Shown piece by piece: positions 47,882 through 59,947 of a DNA stretch of 64,000 bases (the stretch's first letter is position 1; every line of letters starts with the position of its first letter). Source of the stretch: Brasenia schreberi (Eukaryota; Streptophyta; Magnoliopsida; Nymphaeales; Cabombaceae); the NCBI GenBank assembly GCA_036023115.1, contig JAYKKT010000073.1:15070001-15134000 (forward strand). The letters are read 5' to 3'. The notes beneath the pieces are model-generated. The model was given only the letters and a program-made list of their open reading frames with translations. It did not search any database and had not been told where the DNA came from. Both the position numbers and the translations under genes were made by a program.

Positions 47882-50800
47882 CAGTGTTATCCATATCGCA
47901 CCGTACGTATCGTATCGTGGGCCACCACGATATGATACAGGGGCCCGTATCGTGAAACCCACAGTATCACACCGTATCGCCCTAGGACCCTTATAAAGGG
48001 TCCCGGGCTGACTGAAACCCGTGATTTTTCGCGGGTTTCCTCTCTCTTCTTGGGTTCCTCAAGCTCCCTAAGAGTTGATTTTCACCTCCTTAGTGTTCAA
48101 AACTCCAAAATCGTGCCCTACGGTGCCCGTGCAAGCCTCCGAACTCATATTTTGGTATATTTTTAATGTTTTTTTCATTATTTTCCTTTATATTTGTTAT
48201 TTTTTGTGTTATTTCGGTTTTTTTTTGAATGGCAAAATATGAAGTTATTAAGTGTGTGTATACGATTTTTATTGCATTCTTAAGTGGGAGACACTCGATT
48301 TGAGTGTTATTTGAAGATTGGGGGATTTACGAAGTGCTTTTATTTTCAGGTTTTTGTTTGAATTAAAATACTCCATTGAGATGGCAGGAAGGGGTGGTAG
48401 AGACTCTCATTCAAAGTCTGATGATCCGGCATGGCAGTGGGGTATACCAGTTGAGGGTTCAAGGTTAAAAATAAGATGCTTATTTTGCGAAAAAGTGGTT
48501 AGTGGTGGAATTTCAAGGTTGAAACACCACCTAGCAGGAATCAGGAAAGAAGTTGCTCCATGCATAGGCAGAGTTATAAGTTTGCCAGAAGGTATTAAAT
48601 GGCAATGCCTACAGATGATTGAGAACATACAAGAACAGAGACAACAAAAGGATGATTTTTAGATGTATAAAGAATCTGATGATGCTACTACCACTGGATT
48701 TAGATTCACTGATAGTTTGCCTTCAGATGCTTTAACAGAGATTGGTAGTAGCAGTTCACGAGCACCTACTAGAGGAAAGAGGGTTGCAGCTGAAGACTTT
48801 GGAGGTGGCAGAAGAGGAAGTTTAGGAAGGAGTAGAGGAAGAGCTTCTTCTTCTAGCATACATTCGTTCTTTCCTCCTTCCACTACACCTGGTGCTCAAC
48901 CAGGAATTCGTGCTGCTATGGCTTCAGAACAACTGCATGATCAGGCAGACCTTGCAGTGAGAAGATGGTTTTATGATGCATGCATTCCATTTAATGCAGC
49001 AAATAGTTTTCATTTTCAAGCAATGGCACATGCAATTGCAAACATTGGTCCAGGATATAAGATGCCCTCTTATCAGAAGTTGAGAGGGAAGATATTAGAT
49101 TAGACCGTAATTGAAGTGCAACAATACTATTCGACTTTGAGACAGTCGTGGAAGGAAACAGGATGCACTATTATGGCAGATGGATGGACCGATAGGCGAG
49201 AAAGGACATTGCTAAACTTTCTTGTATATTGTCCTAAAGGACTCATGTTTTTGAGATCTCTAGACATGTTAGAGGAGATGCACACTGCAGAGATCCTACG
49301 AGAAGAATTTGATAAGATTATACAGGAGGTTGGGCTAAAGAATGTGGTCTAATTGATTACAGATAATGCAGCTAACTACAAAGCAGCTGGGAAGGAGTTA
49401 GCTGATATTTATGGGACTTTCTACTGGACACCATGTGCAACCCATTGTTTAGATCTCATCCTCGAGGACATTGGTGAGATGGATGAAATAAAGGCAGCAA
49501 CTGAGTATTGCCAAGATATTACAAAATTCATTTACAACCATGCATTTGTTTTGTGTATGATGAGGAGATATACAGAAGGTGCAGAGCTTCTTCGCACAGC
49601 TTTAACTCGGTTCGCAACAAACTTCTTATCTGTACAAAGTATTGTGAGACAGAAGCAAGGTTTGAAGAGAATGTTCTCCTCAGATGAGTGGCAACAATTT
49701 GTAGAGTTGCCTCAAAATAGAAGAAATAGAAAGTTGAATGAGATTGCAGAAACAGTTTTTAGAAGTTCATTTTGGAATGCATGTGTTAGATTATTAAAAA
49801 TTACTTATCCATTAGTGAAAGTTTTGAGATTGGCTGATAGCGAGGAGAAACCATCTATGGGCTACCTTTATGAAGCCATGGACAGGGCAAAAGAAGCCAT
49901 CAGAAATAATTTTAATAGAAAAAAGAGAGATTATGTACCCGTGTGGAAAATAATTGATAGTAAATGAAATAAACAATTGCATCAGCCTATTCATGTAGCA
50001 GCATATTATCTAAACCCATCATTCAGGTACTCAGAAACCTTCAAAAGGGACGATGAGGTTAATCGAGGAATCATTGATTGTATCGACAGATTAGTCCCTG
50101 ATGAGAGCATAGCAGATGCGATACATCGAGAGATGGAGATATATGATAATGCTCTTCACTTGATGGGTTTGCCTGTTGCAATTCGCAACCGCTCTACGAT
50201 GCGTCCAGGTACATTGTTTATTTTCATATTTAAGTTACATCTTACATTACTGTGGATTATTATGTCTCTAATGTTTGCATTTTTTTTACAGATGTTTGGT
50301 GGAACAAGTTTGTGGAACAGGTTTGGAAGTTATTGTCCAAACCTTAGAGATTTTACAGTCAGAGTCTTAAGCCAAACCTTTAGTGCAACAGGTTGTGAAA
50401 GAAATTGAAGTATTTTTAAACACATCCATACAAAAAAGCGCAACAGGTTGGAACACAAAAGGCTTAATGATTTGGTTTATATTCGTTGTAACATGCGCCT
50501 TCGTGAAAGGTAATGTTGTATTACTTTCAAATTTTCAATTCAATATTATTTAACTTCAGTTTTCAATTGTTAATATTACTTACTAATTGTTTATCTTTGT
50601 TTGTGTCGTAGGCAATTAAAAAAAGTAAATAGAGAAGAAAGTAAGTTCGATCCAATAAGTTTGGATAATTTTGATATATTAGAAGATTGAGTTATGGAAG
50701 ATACTGAAGAAAATGCCCTCCTAACAGAAGAAGACGTTGCCTGGATTAATTTGGAAGGAGCGCAACAACATTATCGAGATGAAGAATTTGATTTTGAAGA

Positions 50801-51183
50801 AGAAGGTGTGGGTGTGGCTGATGATGATGATGAGGATCTGCAACAAGGAGAAGATGAAGATTATTTAATTGATGATCCTGATTACAATTTGTAAAATGTA
50901 ACATTATATGTAACTGTAGTGTACTGTAAAGTTGTAAACTATGTCTGTATTTTATTTTTTGGATTCAAAATATGTAAATTTGGATGCAATTGTTCAATGT
51001 TGAATGCTCAATCTGTACTAAACTTACATTATGTGAATTTAAAGCAATTATCAGATTTTTTATGATTTTTTCCTGATTTTTTTCGATTTTTTTTCAATTT
51101 TTTACTAATTTTTATTGATTTTTAATTAATTCTTATATTATTTTAATATTAAAGTACGATACGATACGCGTCAGACAACACTG
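47882..51183 (+). mobile_element. hAT transposon (hAT1), complete ends
   Basis: Terminal inverted repeats cagtgttatc (47882) and gacaacactg (51174-51183). Target duplication of 8 bp, gtttatat, at 47874-47881 and 51184-51191, which is RTE copy h sequence. The left subterminal region is packed with cgtatcgt/acgatac words (47903-47985) and the right end has gtacgatacgatacgcg. It codes a BED/DUF659/hAT-dimerisation transposase. Confidence 0.95.
48381..50894 (+). pseudogene. hAT transposase, single-frame but with six stops
   Basis: Cut-and-paste transposase. The start MAGRGGRDSHSK is followed by a BED finger (IRCLFCEKVVSGGISRLKHH), a Ser/Arg-rich linker, the DUF659 part (ADGWTDRRERTLLNFL, then ITDNAANYKAAGKEL, CATHCLDLILEDIG), HVAAYYLNPSF, and after two short GT-AG introns (50209-50291 and 50510-50611) the dimerisation domain (VRVLSQTFSATGCERN, KKRNRLEHKRLNDLVY), ending in an acidic tail. 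In-frame stops at 48660, 49101, 49350, 49965, 50406 and 50688 each sit where Gln or Trp is expected. A 13-bp tandem duplication near 50301-50326 shifts the frame in exon 2. No other indel is needed, so decay is mild. Confidence 0.93.
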
Positions 51184-52634
51184 GTTTATATACTTCTCTG
51201 ATTTGGCTAACTCTCCTAAGCTAATACTAACATCTTTATTTTCATTAAAAAGCTTATAAAAATAGTTTTTTCATCTATTTCTTATAGAATTTTTTCATCC
51301 TCGTCTTTCATGCATCTAACAAAATTAAGATCTTTAGTTTTCTTATCTCTAGCCCTAACTATCCTAAAAATATTTCTTTCACCCTCTTTTGAGTTGAGTT
51401 TTTTATATAAATCCTCTCAAATTTTAGCTTTTGCTTCACTCACAGCCTTTTTCACTTCCTTCTTTGCTTTCTTATAAGCTTCTAAAGTTTCACTAGTTTT
51501 TTTAGCATAACGTAATTTGTAACATGCCCTCTTTGCCTTGATTTTATTTTGCACTACTTCACTCCACCACCAAGCTTCTTTTTGCCATTACACGTCCCTT
51601 AGATTCACCTAACACATCTTTTGCCACTTTCCTAATATGTATAGCCATATTGTTTTACATATCACAAGGTGTACCAACATAATTCCAAGCATCTCCTTGA
51701 AGGACTTTCTGTTTAAATATATATTCTTTCTCGCTTTTGAGGTTCTACCATTTAGTATGAATAGCTCAATGCACTGTTTTCTTCTTTGTCCATTTTTTTA
51801 TTTGTAAATCCATAACTAAAAGTCAATATTGGGTGATTAAACTTTCTCCTGGAATTACCTTGCAATCTTTACAACACGCTCTATCTTTCTTTCTACAAAT
51901 AAAGTAATCAATTTGTGTTTGTGATAAGCCACTCTTATAAGTAATTAAATGTTAATCTCATTTTTTGAAGATTATATTGGCTATAAAGAGATCAAATGCC
52001 ATAGCAAATTTAAAATCTCCCTACCTTCCTCATTTATATCTCCAAAACCAAAGTTTCCATGAATACCTTGATATCCTAATGCCTCTTTACCGACATGTCC
52101 ATTTAAGTCTCCTAAACAAATCATCTTCCTTTGTGGAATCCTTTGAATCACCTTATTTAACTCTTCCCAAAAATTTATCTTTATACTATCTTCAAGTCCT
52201 ACTTGACGTGCGTAAGCACAAACTATATTCAAAACCTCTGCTCCTCACACTAATTTCAACGTATGATTCGGTCACCATATCATTGTATGTCTACGATCAC
52301 CATATCATTGTATGTCTACTACACTATCCTTTAAATCTTTATTTATGATAATACCAACTCCTTTTTGAGCCTTTTCCGTACATTAATACCATAATTTAAA
52401 ACCTTTATCCTCTATGTCCTTTCCTTTTTCTCCAACCCAATTTGTCTCTTGTAAACATAGAATATGAATCTTAACAACGGTAAGACCAACCGCAAAATTT
52501 AAGTCATCGATATGGATATAAAAAAGAAAATGCGGAACAATTGCATTACGAAAAATGTAAGTCATCGATATAGATAATTAAAAAGAAATAATAGGGAAAC
52601 ATAACGAGAATTTGATGCCCAAAATTTGAGAAAC

Positions 52635-52696
52635 CTCCGTGGTCCTAATTTCCTGCAACAACCCTCGGATGGAGTCCCCCTCTTCTTCTCCCTCCA

Positions 52697-52697
<1 letters not shown>
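52635..52697 (-). pseudogene. FLIP: FLIP-like exon 1 with start codon
   Basis: ATG at 52697; reads MEGEEEGDSIRGLLQEIRT then TE and a donor |gtttct. A (ga)n run lies directly before the ATG on the minus strand (complement of 52699-52730). It is placed by phase and by content; the next exon is more than 10 kb away because of nested insertions in the intron. Confidence 0.6.
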
Positions 52698-52736
<39 letters not shown>

Positions 52737-53208
52737 GCGGCTATTTCCCGCTCTTCTTGTATGGCGTAATGCCAAACATAGTGACGATTATGGGTTTCGA
52801 CTTTCCTATCAGTTTTGAGTGCATGGAAGGGCAGTTTTCAAATGCCCTCTTACTTTTCCCGAGTTTATGTATACCAACACGATTTTGTCATTTTTCAAAT
52901 ACATACCCATATTATATTTTCCTTTTTACACTTTTTCATTACAATGGGAACGATGAAGTCGAACCCCTAGCCAGTGGAGAATTCTTGTTTTATTCTCATT
53001 TTTTATACGAACGAGCCCACATCGTTATAGCAGTTCTGAAATGTGCTACGAATCGGAGTACGGTCTTGAAACCTCCAGTTCCTGTTCTAGAACCACTTCG
53101 AACTATATATATATATTATATAACATATAATATATTAGAAGTTTACATTTCATTCTTTCAAAATATCGTTATTATTATATTATGTATATTATATAAGATA
53201 TAATATCT

Positions 53209-53270
<62 letters not shown>

Positions 53271-54102
53271 AAAGAGTTTACTCAAATGACCGACCATTTT
53301 CACATCAACCTAACAAGTTTCAACTGACTAGGGAAAGGATGAATGCCCATCTTATTTATTTGAAATTCGATTTTTCTAAATGTGAGCATGAGTAGGGCCA
53401 TCGGATTGTTTGGAACCGTCGGTTTGGACCGCCCGGTACTGCACAACTTGAAATGGACGGTTTCAGGCCGTCAATTTCAATCGAACTGAAACTCTAGATT
53501 CCTCTTTGATTCTGGTTGATAAAATCATAGATGTATAATTGAACAAGGGGTTCTCGGCTCTTACCTTTAATGGTTTTAGTTCCGGTTCGACTGGTTCCAT
53601 GTGCGACCGATTTGGGGCCCGGCCTGGTTCAGGTCGAACCGCCAGTCTGGGTTCGATACGGCCATGTCTACCTAGCATAGCCCAGTGAGACATGCTTTCA
53701 GCCTTACATGACACAAACGGGTCGGAATTCAGAGGCTTGCCGTTTTGCGATTCCGTGTTCCGGGTTGTCTTGGGTCAGTAACATGATCCCCTTTTTTCCA
53801 GTCTCAGTTTGGGTGGACAAATGACACGGGCTTTTTCCCGTCGTTTTTGTGTCGGGTTATACGGACAGCAACTCCGAGCTTCCAGTCATGTTCAGGTCGT
53901 GTCATTCATGTTGTATGGCTTCGTGTCATCACGTTTTCTGCAGAAAATCATATTGAGATTTTCATATATCCAGATATGGTGGGCAAATTCGAGATTTTGT
54001 GGCATGAATATCTCGTGTTCGTAGCTTTCTACAAAGGTGATCTTTCCTTTCTCCTCCTTTAATCTCTCCGGCGGTCCTGAAAACCCTAAATTGGATAGGT
54101 CC
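52698..54102. other. no gene; microsatellites
   Basis: Contains (ct)n at 52699-52730, which may lie in the old FLIP leader, (ta)n at about 53105-53120 and a long (ta)n at 53212-53266. The stretch near 53700-53930 is rich in gtgtc/cgtgtt words. Confidence 0.55.
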
Positions 54103-54195
54103 ATGAATCTGCTTTCATTTCTCCGGCGATCTCCGCGAATACTCCCAATACAAATCATCTCCAGCTCCTCTTTTCCAAACCCATTTCATTGTGAG
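54103..54195 (+). CDS. possible orphan first exon with targeting-like N-terminus
   Basis: ATG at 54103 opens MNLLSFLRRSPRILPIQIIS then SSSFPNPFHCE and meets a strong donor gag|gtgag at 54195. The Arg/Ser-rich, acid-poor start resembles a mitochondrial or plastid presequence. No second exon is found before the hAT2/LTR3 complex, so it may be the remnant of a truncated gene or chance. Confidence 0.25.
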
Positions 54196-55966
54196 GTGAG
54201 TTTTCACTTTCTTCTCCCTCCTTCTCTTGATTCCCTGATGTTGAAAACCCGTGTTCCATCTTGGTATATCTTCACAATTGGATTTTCGTTTTCTTTGTCA
54301 TCATGGCTTCTTGTTTTCCGTGGTCCTGTTCTCTGTATATCTGTTGCTTTCAATGCAGGGTTCACTTTGAGAACCACTCGTTGGCGTTCTTCATTGGTGT
54401 GTCGTGTGCTCTGATTGAGTATAGGTTGTTTATACTGGGTGAGATAACTGTGAAAGTAAAGATTGATGTGTATAATTTATTGCATTTCAAGAAAATTCAT
54501 AGGGAAATTTGTGCTTCTTTCTCTCTAATTTGATGTAGTTGAAGAAATTCTTCCTCAGGTGTAAGAAACCACTAAATAGAATGAGTAATTTGTAGCCGGA
54601 GTGTGCATATACATGACACAGCTTAGCGCTTCGGAGTGCTCGATAAAACTTTCCCTTATGAGCCTTTCAAGCAGGGAAACACGTGCAAATGGGTTAAGTG
54701 AAGACCTTTGTCACTGGGTTCTCATGATGAATGTTTACGATATGCTATATTTCACTATAATTTTATCTAGAGTAGGCGTGTATACTACCTAGAGACATTG
54801 AATATTTGGTGCAAGTGGGAGACATTAGTTTATAAGCACCGATCTTATTTGTATATTCACAGCTACATGGTTATGTTCAAACTTGGAACGTGTATCCGTA
54901 GTGAAAAAGTCAGTTTCTTTAAACTCTATCTACAATGAGTTATGCATGCCTAGATTGATACCGTTTGTTGTTTCTTATATATGCCAATGTGGATAATCTA
55001 AGCATATATGCACGTAATTTTGTTCCTTTTCATGTTGGCATGTTTCCGATTTTGTTAAGCGATGTTGCTTTTGAATCAGTTAGCATGTTAGCTTATTGTG
55101 CGGTTGCAAAGGATGTTTCTTTTGAAGAGCAACCGCGAATTTGATCAATTACCCTTATTTTTCAATATAATGGTGTTGTTAAAGGTTCCAAAACCATCAC
55201 CAAGATCAAGCCTTCTCCTAAGTAAGTCTTGTAGACTATATGGATTCATTCATAGTATCCATGACCCCGAGAAAGAAAGACATGACTCAGATGTTGTCTT
55301 CCTAGTCCTAGGTTGGATGCATAAATGGGTCAAAAGCCCTCTTTTCTCCGACTCTCCTTCCTCTGTTGTTTGTGGGTTGTCTTCTCCTCCTTGACTTCAC
55401 CTTGTCTATGACTCATTGATGGATGGTATCATGGTCTGGCAAGCGATGATGTTATATTCTCTCTCTCTCACACACACACATACATGCACAGACATTTGGA
55501 TGGATCTTTGTTCTAAAGAGACTTGGACTTTGCCCCTGACATACCTCCATCCTGCAACAGGAAACAGTGCCATAAATTTTTTCTAGGAGAAAAATCTGTC
55601 TGGATGCATGTGCATGCATATTTGCTGGTCCAACATGTCATATTTCCCCTTTTCTAGTTGTACTTGATGATGGGATAGTGGCATTGAGGATTGGAATGAC
55701 GTTGATGCATGAGAAAAGAAAATCACAATCTGTCATTGCAGTGAAAAGTTTTCAGCTTGTTTTGGCATTTCACAAAATATGGTTGTGGCTGAAGCCTGAA
55801 TCAGGTCTTATTTATACAAATACACCTGATTATACTGACAGATATTCAGAATGTTTGCATTGTTTTAGAGATGGTGAATGGTCGTCTATCTTGAACTATT
55901 GTAATTGGTGGATTTGACTGAGAAATAGTTGACTATTTCTTCTTTCAAACTTGTGATTGTCATAAG
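54196..55966. other. no gene recognised
   Basis: Could be an intron of the possible gene above. Contains a ctctctct-cacacaca patch near 55461-55480. Confidence 0.4.
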
Positions 55967-56940
55967 CATTGTTGTAAAACTCGTATCGTATCGTATGGTA
56001 CAGGACAAGTTTATCGTATATCTTAGGACAACACGATATTGTATCGTGCTCAGCAATTTATCGGATCATATCGTGTTGTATTGCACGATAATGTACAATA
56101 CGGCCCGTATCATACGAGTCAATGTTAGGTCATAGGATATAGAATTTGAGAAACTCGAGTTTTTTCTAGTGTTTTGCTTGCTCCCAAACCCTTCCTTACC
56201 CTTATCTTGTTCCCAAACTGTTTTCATACCTTTTATTTACTCGATTTCATGGATAAATCACATGTTTTTGGCCTCAAACCCTTGAAAATCCATTGGGTTT
56301 TTCTCAAATTTGTGGCATACTTACTTTCTTTCATCCCTTCTTTATAACCTGATTTTTTACTTGAAAATTCTGGGGTTTTCATTGATTATGAGATTCCCTA
56401 CCTTCGTAAAGCCTTTTACTTATTGTAGTTTATCTTTGCTTGGCTTGATGGCATCAAAAAGAGACGATCAACGTTGAAGTATTACACCCCAGTGTACGAA
56501 GGTAATAGGCTTGTGAATAAGTGTATGTTCTGTAATGAGGTAAAGTATGGAGGTATTTTTCACATGAAACACAATCTTATGGAAACTAAAAAGGATGCAA
56601 GTGTTTGTCATTAGGTACTTGAAAGTGTAAAGTATGAAATTTAAAAGTTTTGGAGTTTATAAAGGAAAGGAAGAGATTACGACAAAAAAAGAGAGCAAAA
56701 ATAGGCGGTTGGGATATGCATGAAGATGCTTTTTGAGAAGAAATTCATATGGCTAGAGAGGAGGAAGAAGAGATAATTGAGGAGAGTAGGAGAATACAAG
56801 ATAAAAAAAGGGTGTAGGTTCTGGTGGTAGTAGAAACGATGATGGTTCTTGTTCCACTGCAAGAGCCCCTGCTCCCTCAATCGTTGCGAGGAGTAGTAGA
56901 GGAGGTGCTAGAGGCAATGAAATACATTCATTGTTTTCTT
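55967..56940 (+). mobile_element. hAT transposon 2, left part
   Basis: Starts near cattgttgtaaaac, followed by a long run of cgtatcgtat, cacgatat and tatcgtg words (55980-56120) like those in hAT1. Then MASKRDDQ (56448), a BED finger NKCMFCNEVKYGGIFHMKHN (56512-56573) and a Gly/Ser/Arg linker (ARAPAPSIVARSSRGGARGN) that stops at the LTR boundary 56941. Several frameshifts and stops. Confidence 0.85.
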
Positions 56941-57204
56941 TGTTAGAAACCAGGTAAAATCCTGAATTCTTTTATTGAAAAACAAAACAATCAACTACAC
57001 TAGACTTTTGTTTATTGAATACATATGAGTATTTCTAGAGAAAAAGGAGAGAGTGAAAGCCTACAGTTGTGCTGTTGGTTGTTGAAGATGCCCCAATAAT
57101 TATTTTACTAGCCGTTCGGTTTTCTTGTGGCCCTAAACCATTGGGACTTGATTTCAAACACAAACTTATGGGTCTTGTTGGCCAAACCCTATTACATTTT
57201 AACA
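56941..57204 (-). repeat. 3' LTR of element 3
   Basis: 264 bp; shares gttagaaacca.gtaaaatcc, actagacttttgtttattga and gagagtgaaagcc with the partial LTR at 61723-61881. Confidence 0.88.
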
Positions 57205-57245
57205 CCCCTCATAAACTTATGGAGTGTATGCCGAAAGTTTGTCTA

Positions 57246-59947
57246 CAAAACAACAACAACAACTAAGCCTTTTCCCATACTAGACGGGGTCGGCTACATG
57301 GATTCTTTGTTTCCACAGATCCCTATCGTGTGCCATGTTAGCAGTTAACTCCCAATAAACTAGATCATTCTTTATTGTTTCTTTCCAACACTTTTGTGGT
57401 CGTCCTCTACCTCTTTTAATACTTTCCAAATTTAGTTTCTCTAACCTTCTTACAGGTTCTTCTTTTGATCTTCTTTCTATATGTCCAAACCATCTTAAAC
57501 GATGTTCTCTCATTTTATCCTCTATTGGTGCCACTCCTAATTTGTTTCTAATAACCTCATTATGTATACGGTCTTTTCTTGTATGGCCACTCATCCATCT
57601 CAACATCTTCATTTCTGTCACAGACATCTTTTGTACATGTTGATGATTAACTGCCCAACACTCAGAACCATAAAACATGGCAGGCCTAATTGCTGCTCTA
57701 TAATATTTACCTTTTAATTTTAATGGTATCTTCTTATCACAAAGAATACCTGATGCTCCTCTCCATTTTAACCAACCAGCATTAATTCTATGTGTAACAT
57801 CTCCATCAATTCTTCCATCACTTTGAAAAATTGACCCTAGGTATTTAAAACTTTCCTTTTGGGGAACGCAATGTGTGCCAATTTTAATTTCTATGTCCTC
57901 TGAAGTAGCCAAATGATCAAACTTATATTCCATATATTCTGTCTTTGTTCTACTAAGTCTGAGGCCTTTGTTTTCTAATGTTTCTCTCCATAGTTCCAAT
58001 TTTCTATTAACTTTTTCCTTGGACTCCTCCACTAATACAATGTCATCTGCAAATAACATACACCAAGGTATTTCATCTTGAATATGTTTTGTTAACTCAT
58101 CCATCACCATTATAAATAAGTATGGACTTAAAGTTGATCCTTGATGTAACCCAATATTAACTTCAAAGAAGTCTGTCGTTCCTTCATGAGTCCTCACACA
58201 TGTTTTTGCATCATCATACATGTCTCTTATAAGGTTAATATATGTCAATGGGATACCTCTTTTTTTCAAAGTTCTCCAAAGAACCTCCCTCGGTACCCTA
58301 TCATAAGCTTTTTCTAGATCAATAAATATCATGTGAAGGTCTTTCTTTTTTGCTCTAAAATGTTCCATAAGACGTCTCAGAAGGTGAATCGCTTCAATAG
58401 TAGATCTACCTGGCATAAATCCAAATTGGTTCTCCGTTGTACTTGATACTTGTCTTAACCTACGTTCGATAATTCTTTCCCATAATTTCATAGTATGACT
58501 CATTAACTTGATACCTCGATAATTCACACAATTTTGAATGTCTCCCTTGTTCTTATATACGGGTATAAGTGTACTTGCTCTCCATTCCTCGGGCATCTTT
58601 TGGTTTTTCCATATTTCATTAAATAGTCTTGTGAGCCAAGTGATTCCTATTTCTCCTAGTATTTTCCAAACTTCTATAGGAATATTATCTGGTCCTACCG
58701 ATTTACCACTCTTCATATGTTTAAGAGCCGCTTTGACTTCATTCTTTTGAATACGTCGGTAGAAATTGTGGTTTATATACTTTTCTGACTTGGCTAAATC
58801 TCCTATACTAATACTAACATCTTTATTTTCATTAAAAAGATTATAAAAATAGTTTTTCCATCTATTTCTTATATCATCATTTGCCACTAGAATTTTTTCA
58901 TCCTCGTCTTTGATGCATCTAACATAATTAAGATCCTTAGTTTTCTTATCTCTAGCCCTAGCTATCCTAAAAATATCTCTTTCACCCTCTTTTGAGTTGA
59001 GTTTTTTATATAAGTCCTCCCAAATCTTAGCTTTTGCTTCACTAACGGCCTTTTTTGCTTCCTTCTTTGCTTTCTTATAAGCTTCTAAAGTTTCACTAGT
59101 TTTCTTAGCGTAATGTAATTTGTAACATGCCCTCTTTGCCTTGATTTTATTTTGTACTATTTCACTCCACCACCAAGCTTCTTTTTGTGCCGGTACACCT
59201 CCCTTAGATACCCCTAACACATCTTTCGCCACTTTCCTAATATGTATAGCCATATTGTTCCACATATTATAGGGTGTGCCAACATAATTCCAAACATCTC
59301 CTTGAAGGACTTTCTGTTTAAATCTACCTTCTTTCTCGCTTTTGAGGTTCCACCATTTAGTCCGAATAGCTCGATGCACTCTTTTCTTCTTTGTCCATTT
59401 TTTTATTTGTAAATCCATAACTAAAAGTCGATGTTGGGTGGTTAAGCTTTCTCCTGGAATTACCTTACAATCTTTACAACACGCTCTATCTTTTTTTCTA
59501 CAAATAAAGTAATCAATTTGTGTGTGTGATAAGCCACTCTTATAAGTAATTAAATGTTCATCTCGTTTTTTGAAGATTGTATTGACTATAAAGAGATCAA
59601 ATGACATAGCAAAATTTAAAATCTCCCTACCTTCCTCGTTTATATCCCCATAACCAAAGTTTCCATGAATCCCTTGATATCCTAATGCCTCTTTACCGAC
59701 ATGTCCATTTAAATCTCCTCCTAAACAAATCATCTCCCTTTGTGGAATCTTTTGAAACACCTTATCTAACTCTTCCCAAAAAACTGCCTTTATACTATCT
59801 TCTAGTCCTACTTGGTGTGCGTAAGCACAAACTATATTCAAAACCTCTGCTCCTAACACTAATTTCAATGTCATGATTCGGTCACCATATCGTTGTATGT
59901 CTACTACACTCTCCTTTAAATCTTTATTTATGATAACACTAATTTCA
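57246..59947 (-). mobile_element. RTE-type LINE (copy e), 5'-truncated, otherwise well preserved
   Basis: Flanked by the 18-bp duplication atgccgaaagtttgtcta at 57228-57245 and 59948-59965. The 3' end has the usual tail; the 5' end is cut within the endonuclease region. The outermost 14 bases on the minus strand (tgaaattagtgtta) copy a segment found further downstream in the element, fused to tcataaataaag. Confidence 0.95.

Larger units (their letters stand above)
43150..52472 (-). mobile_element. RTE-type LINE (copy h), 5'-truncated, carrying two later insertions
   Basis: Three segments on the minus strand (43150-43353, 46626-47881, 51184-52472) align in order with the full-length copies and together make about 2.7 kb. 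They are separated by RTE copy d and an hAT element. A 19-bp target duplication with one mismatch, aacaac(a/g)gtaagacc then aacc, lies at 43131-43149 and 52473-52491. The reading frame has many lesions; 46952-47404 is the longest open piece and has FVDDIVL where the catalytic FADD should be. It is the oldest of the three nested elements and lies in FLIP intron 1. Confidence 0.92.
25175..52697 (-). pseudogene. FLIP: FLIP/FIRRM (C1orf112-family) homologue, broken by frameshifts and transposon insertions
   Basis: FLIP works with FIGIDGETIN-like 1 to restrain RAD51/DMC1 strand invasion and so limits meiotic crossovers. Exons read on the minus strand: 52697-52635 (start, MEGEEEGDSIRGLLQ), 41903-41811, ~37480-37350, 36983-36895, 32320-32172, 31457 onward, then a long block ending at 25175. 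The best match to the animal protein is LLQDRDWTIVHLALAAFGYF, then VPQ and a downstream ELKAYLEKE, against the LLADRSW..H..AF..FA..VP..FLEK pattern of C1orf112. At least six single-base frameshifts and three stops are seen. An LTR element splits exon 6, and most introns carry transposons. The locus therefore looks dead; whether an intact copy exists elsewhere cannot be told. Confidence 0.8.

Noticed and set aside
48407..48883. Minus-strand frames over the hAT gene
   Set aside because: Antisense of the BED domain and Ser/Arg linker; the plus reading has clear domain matches.
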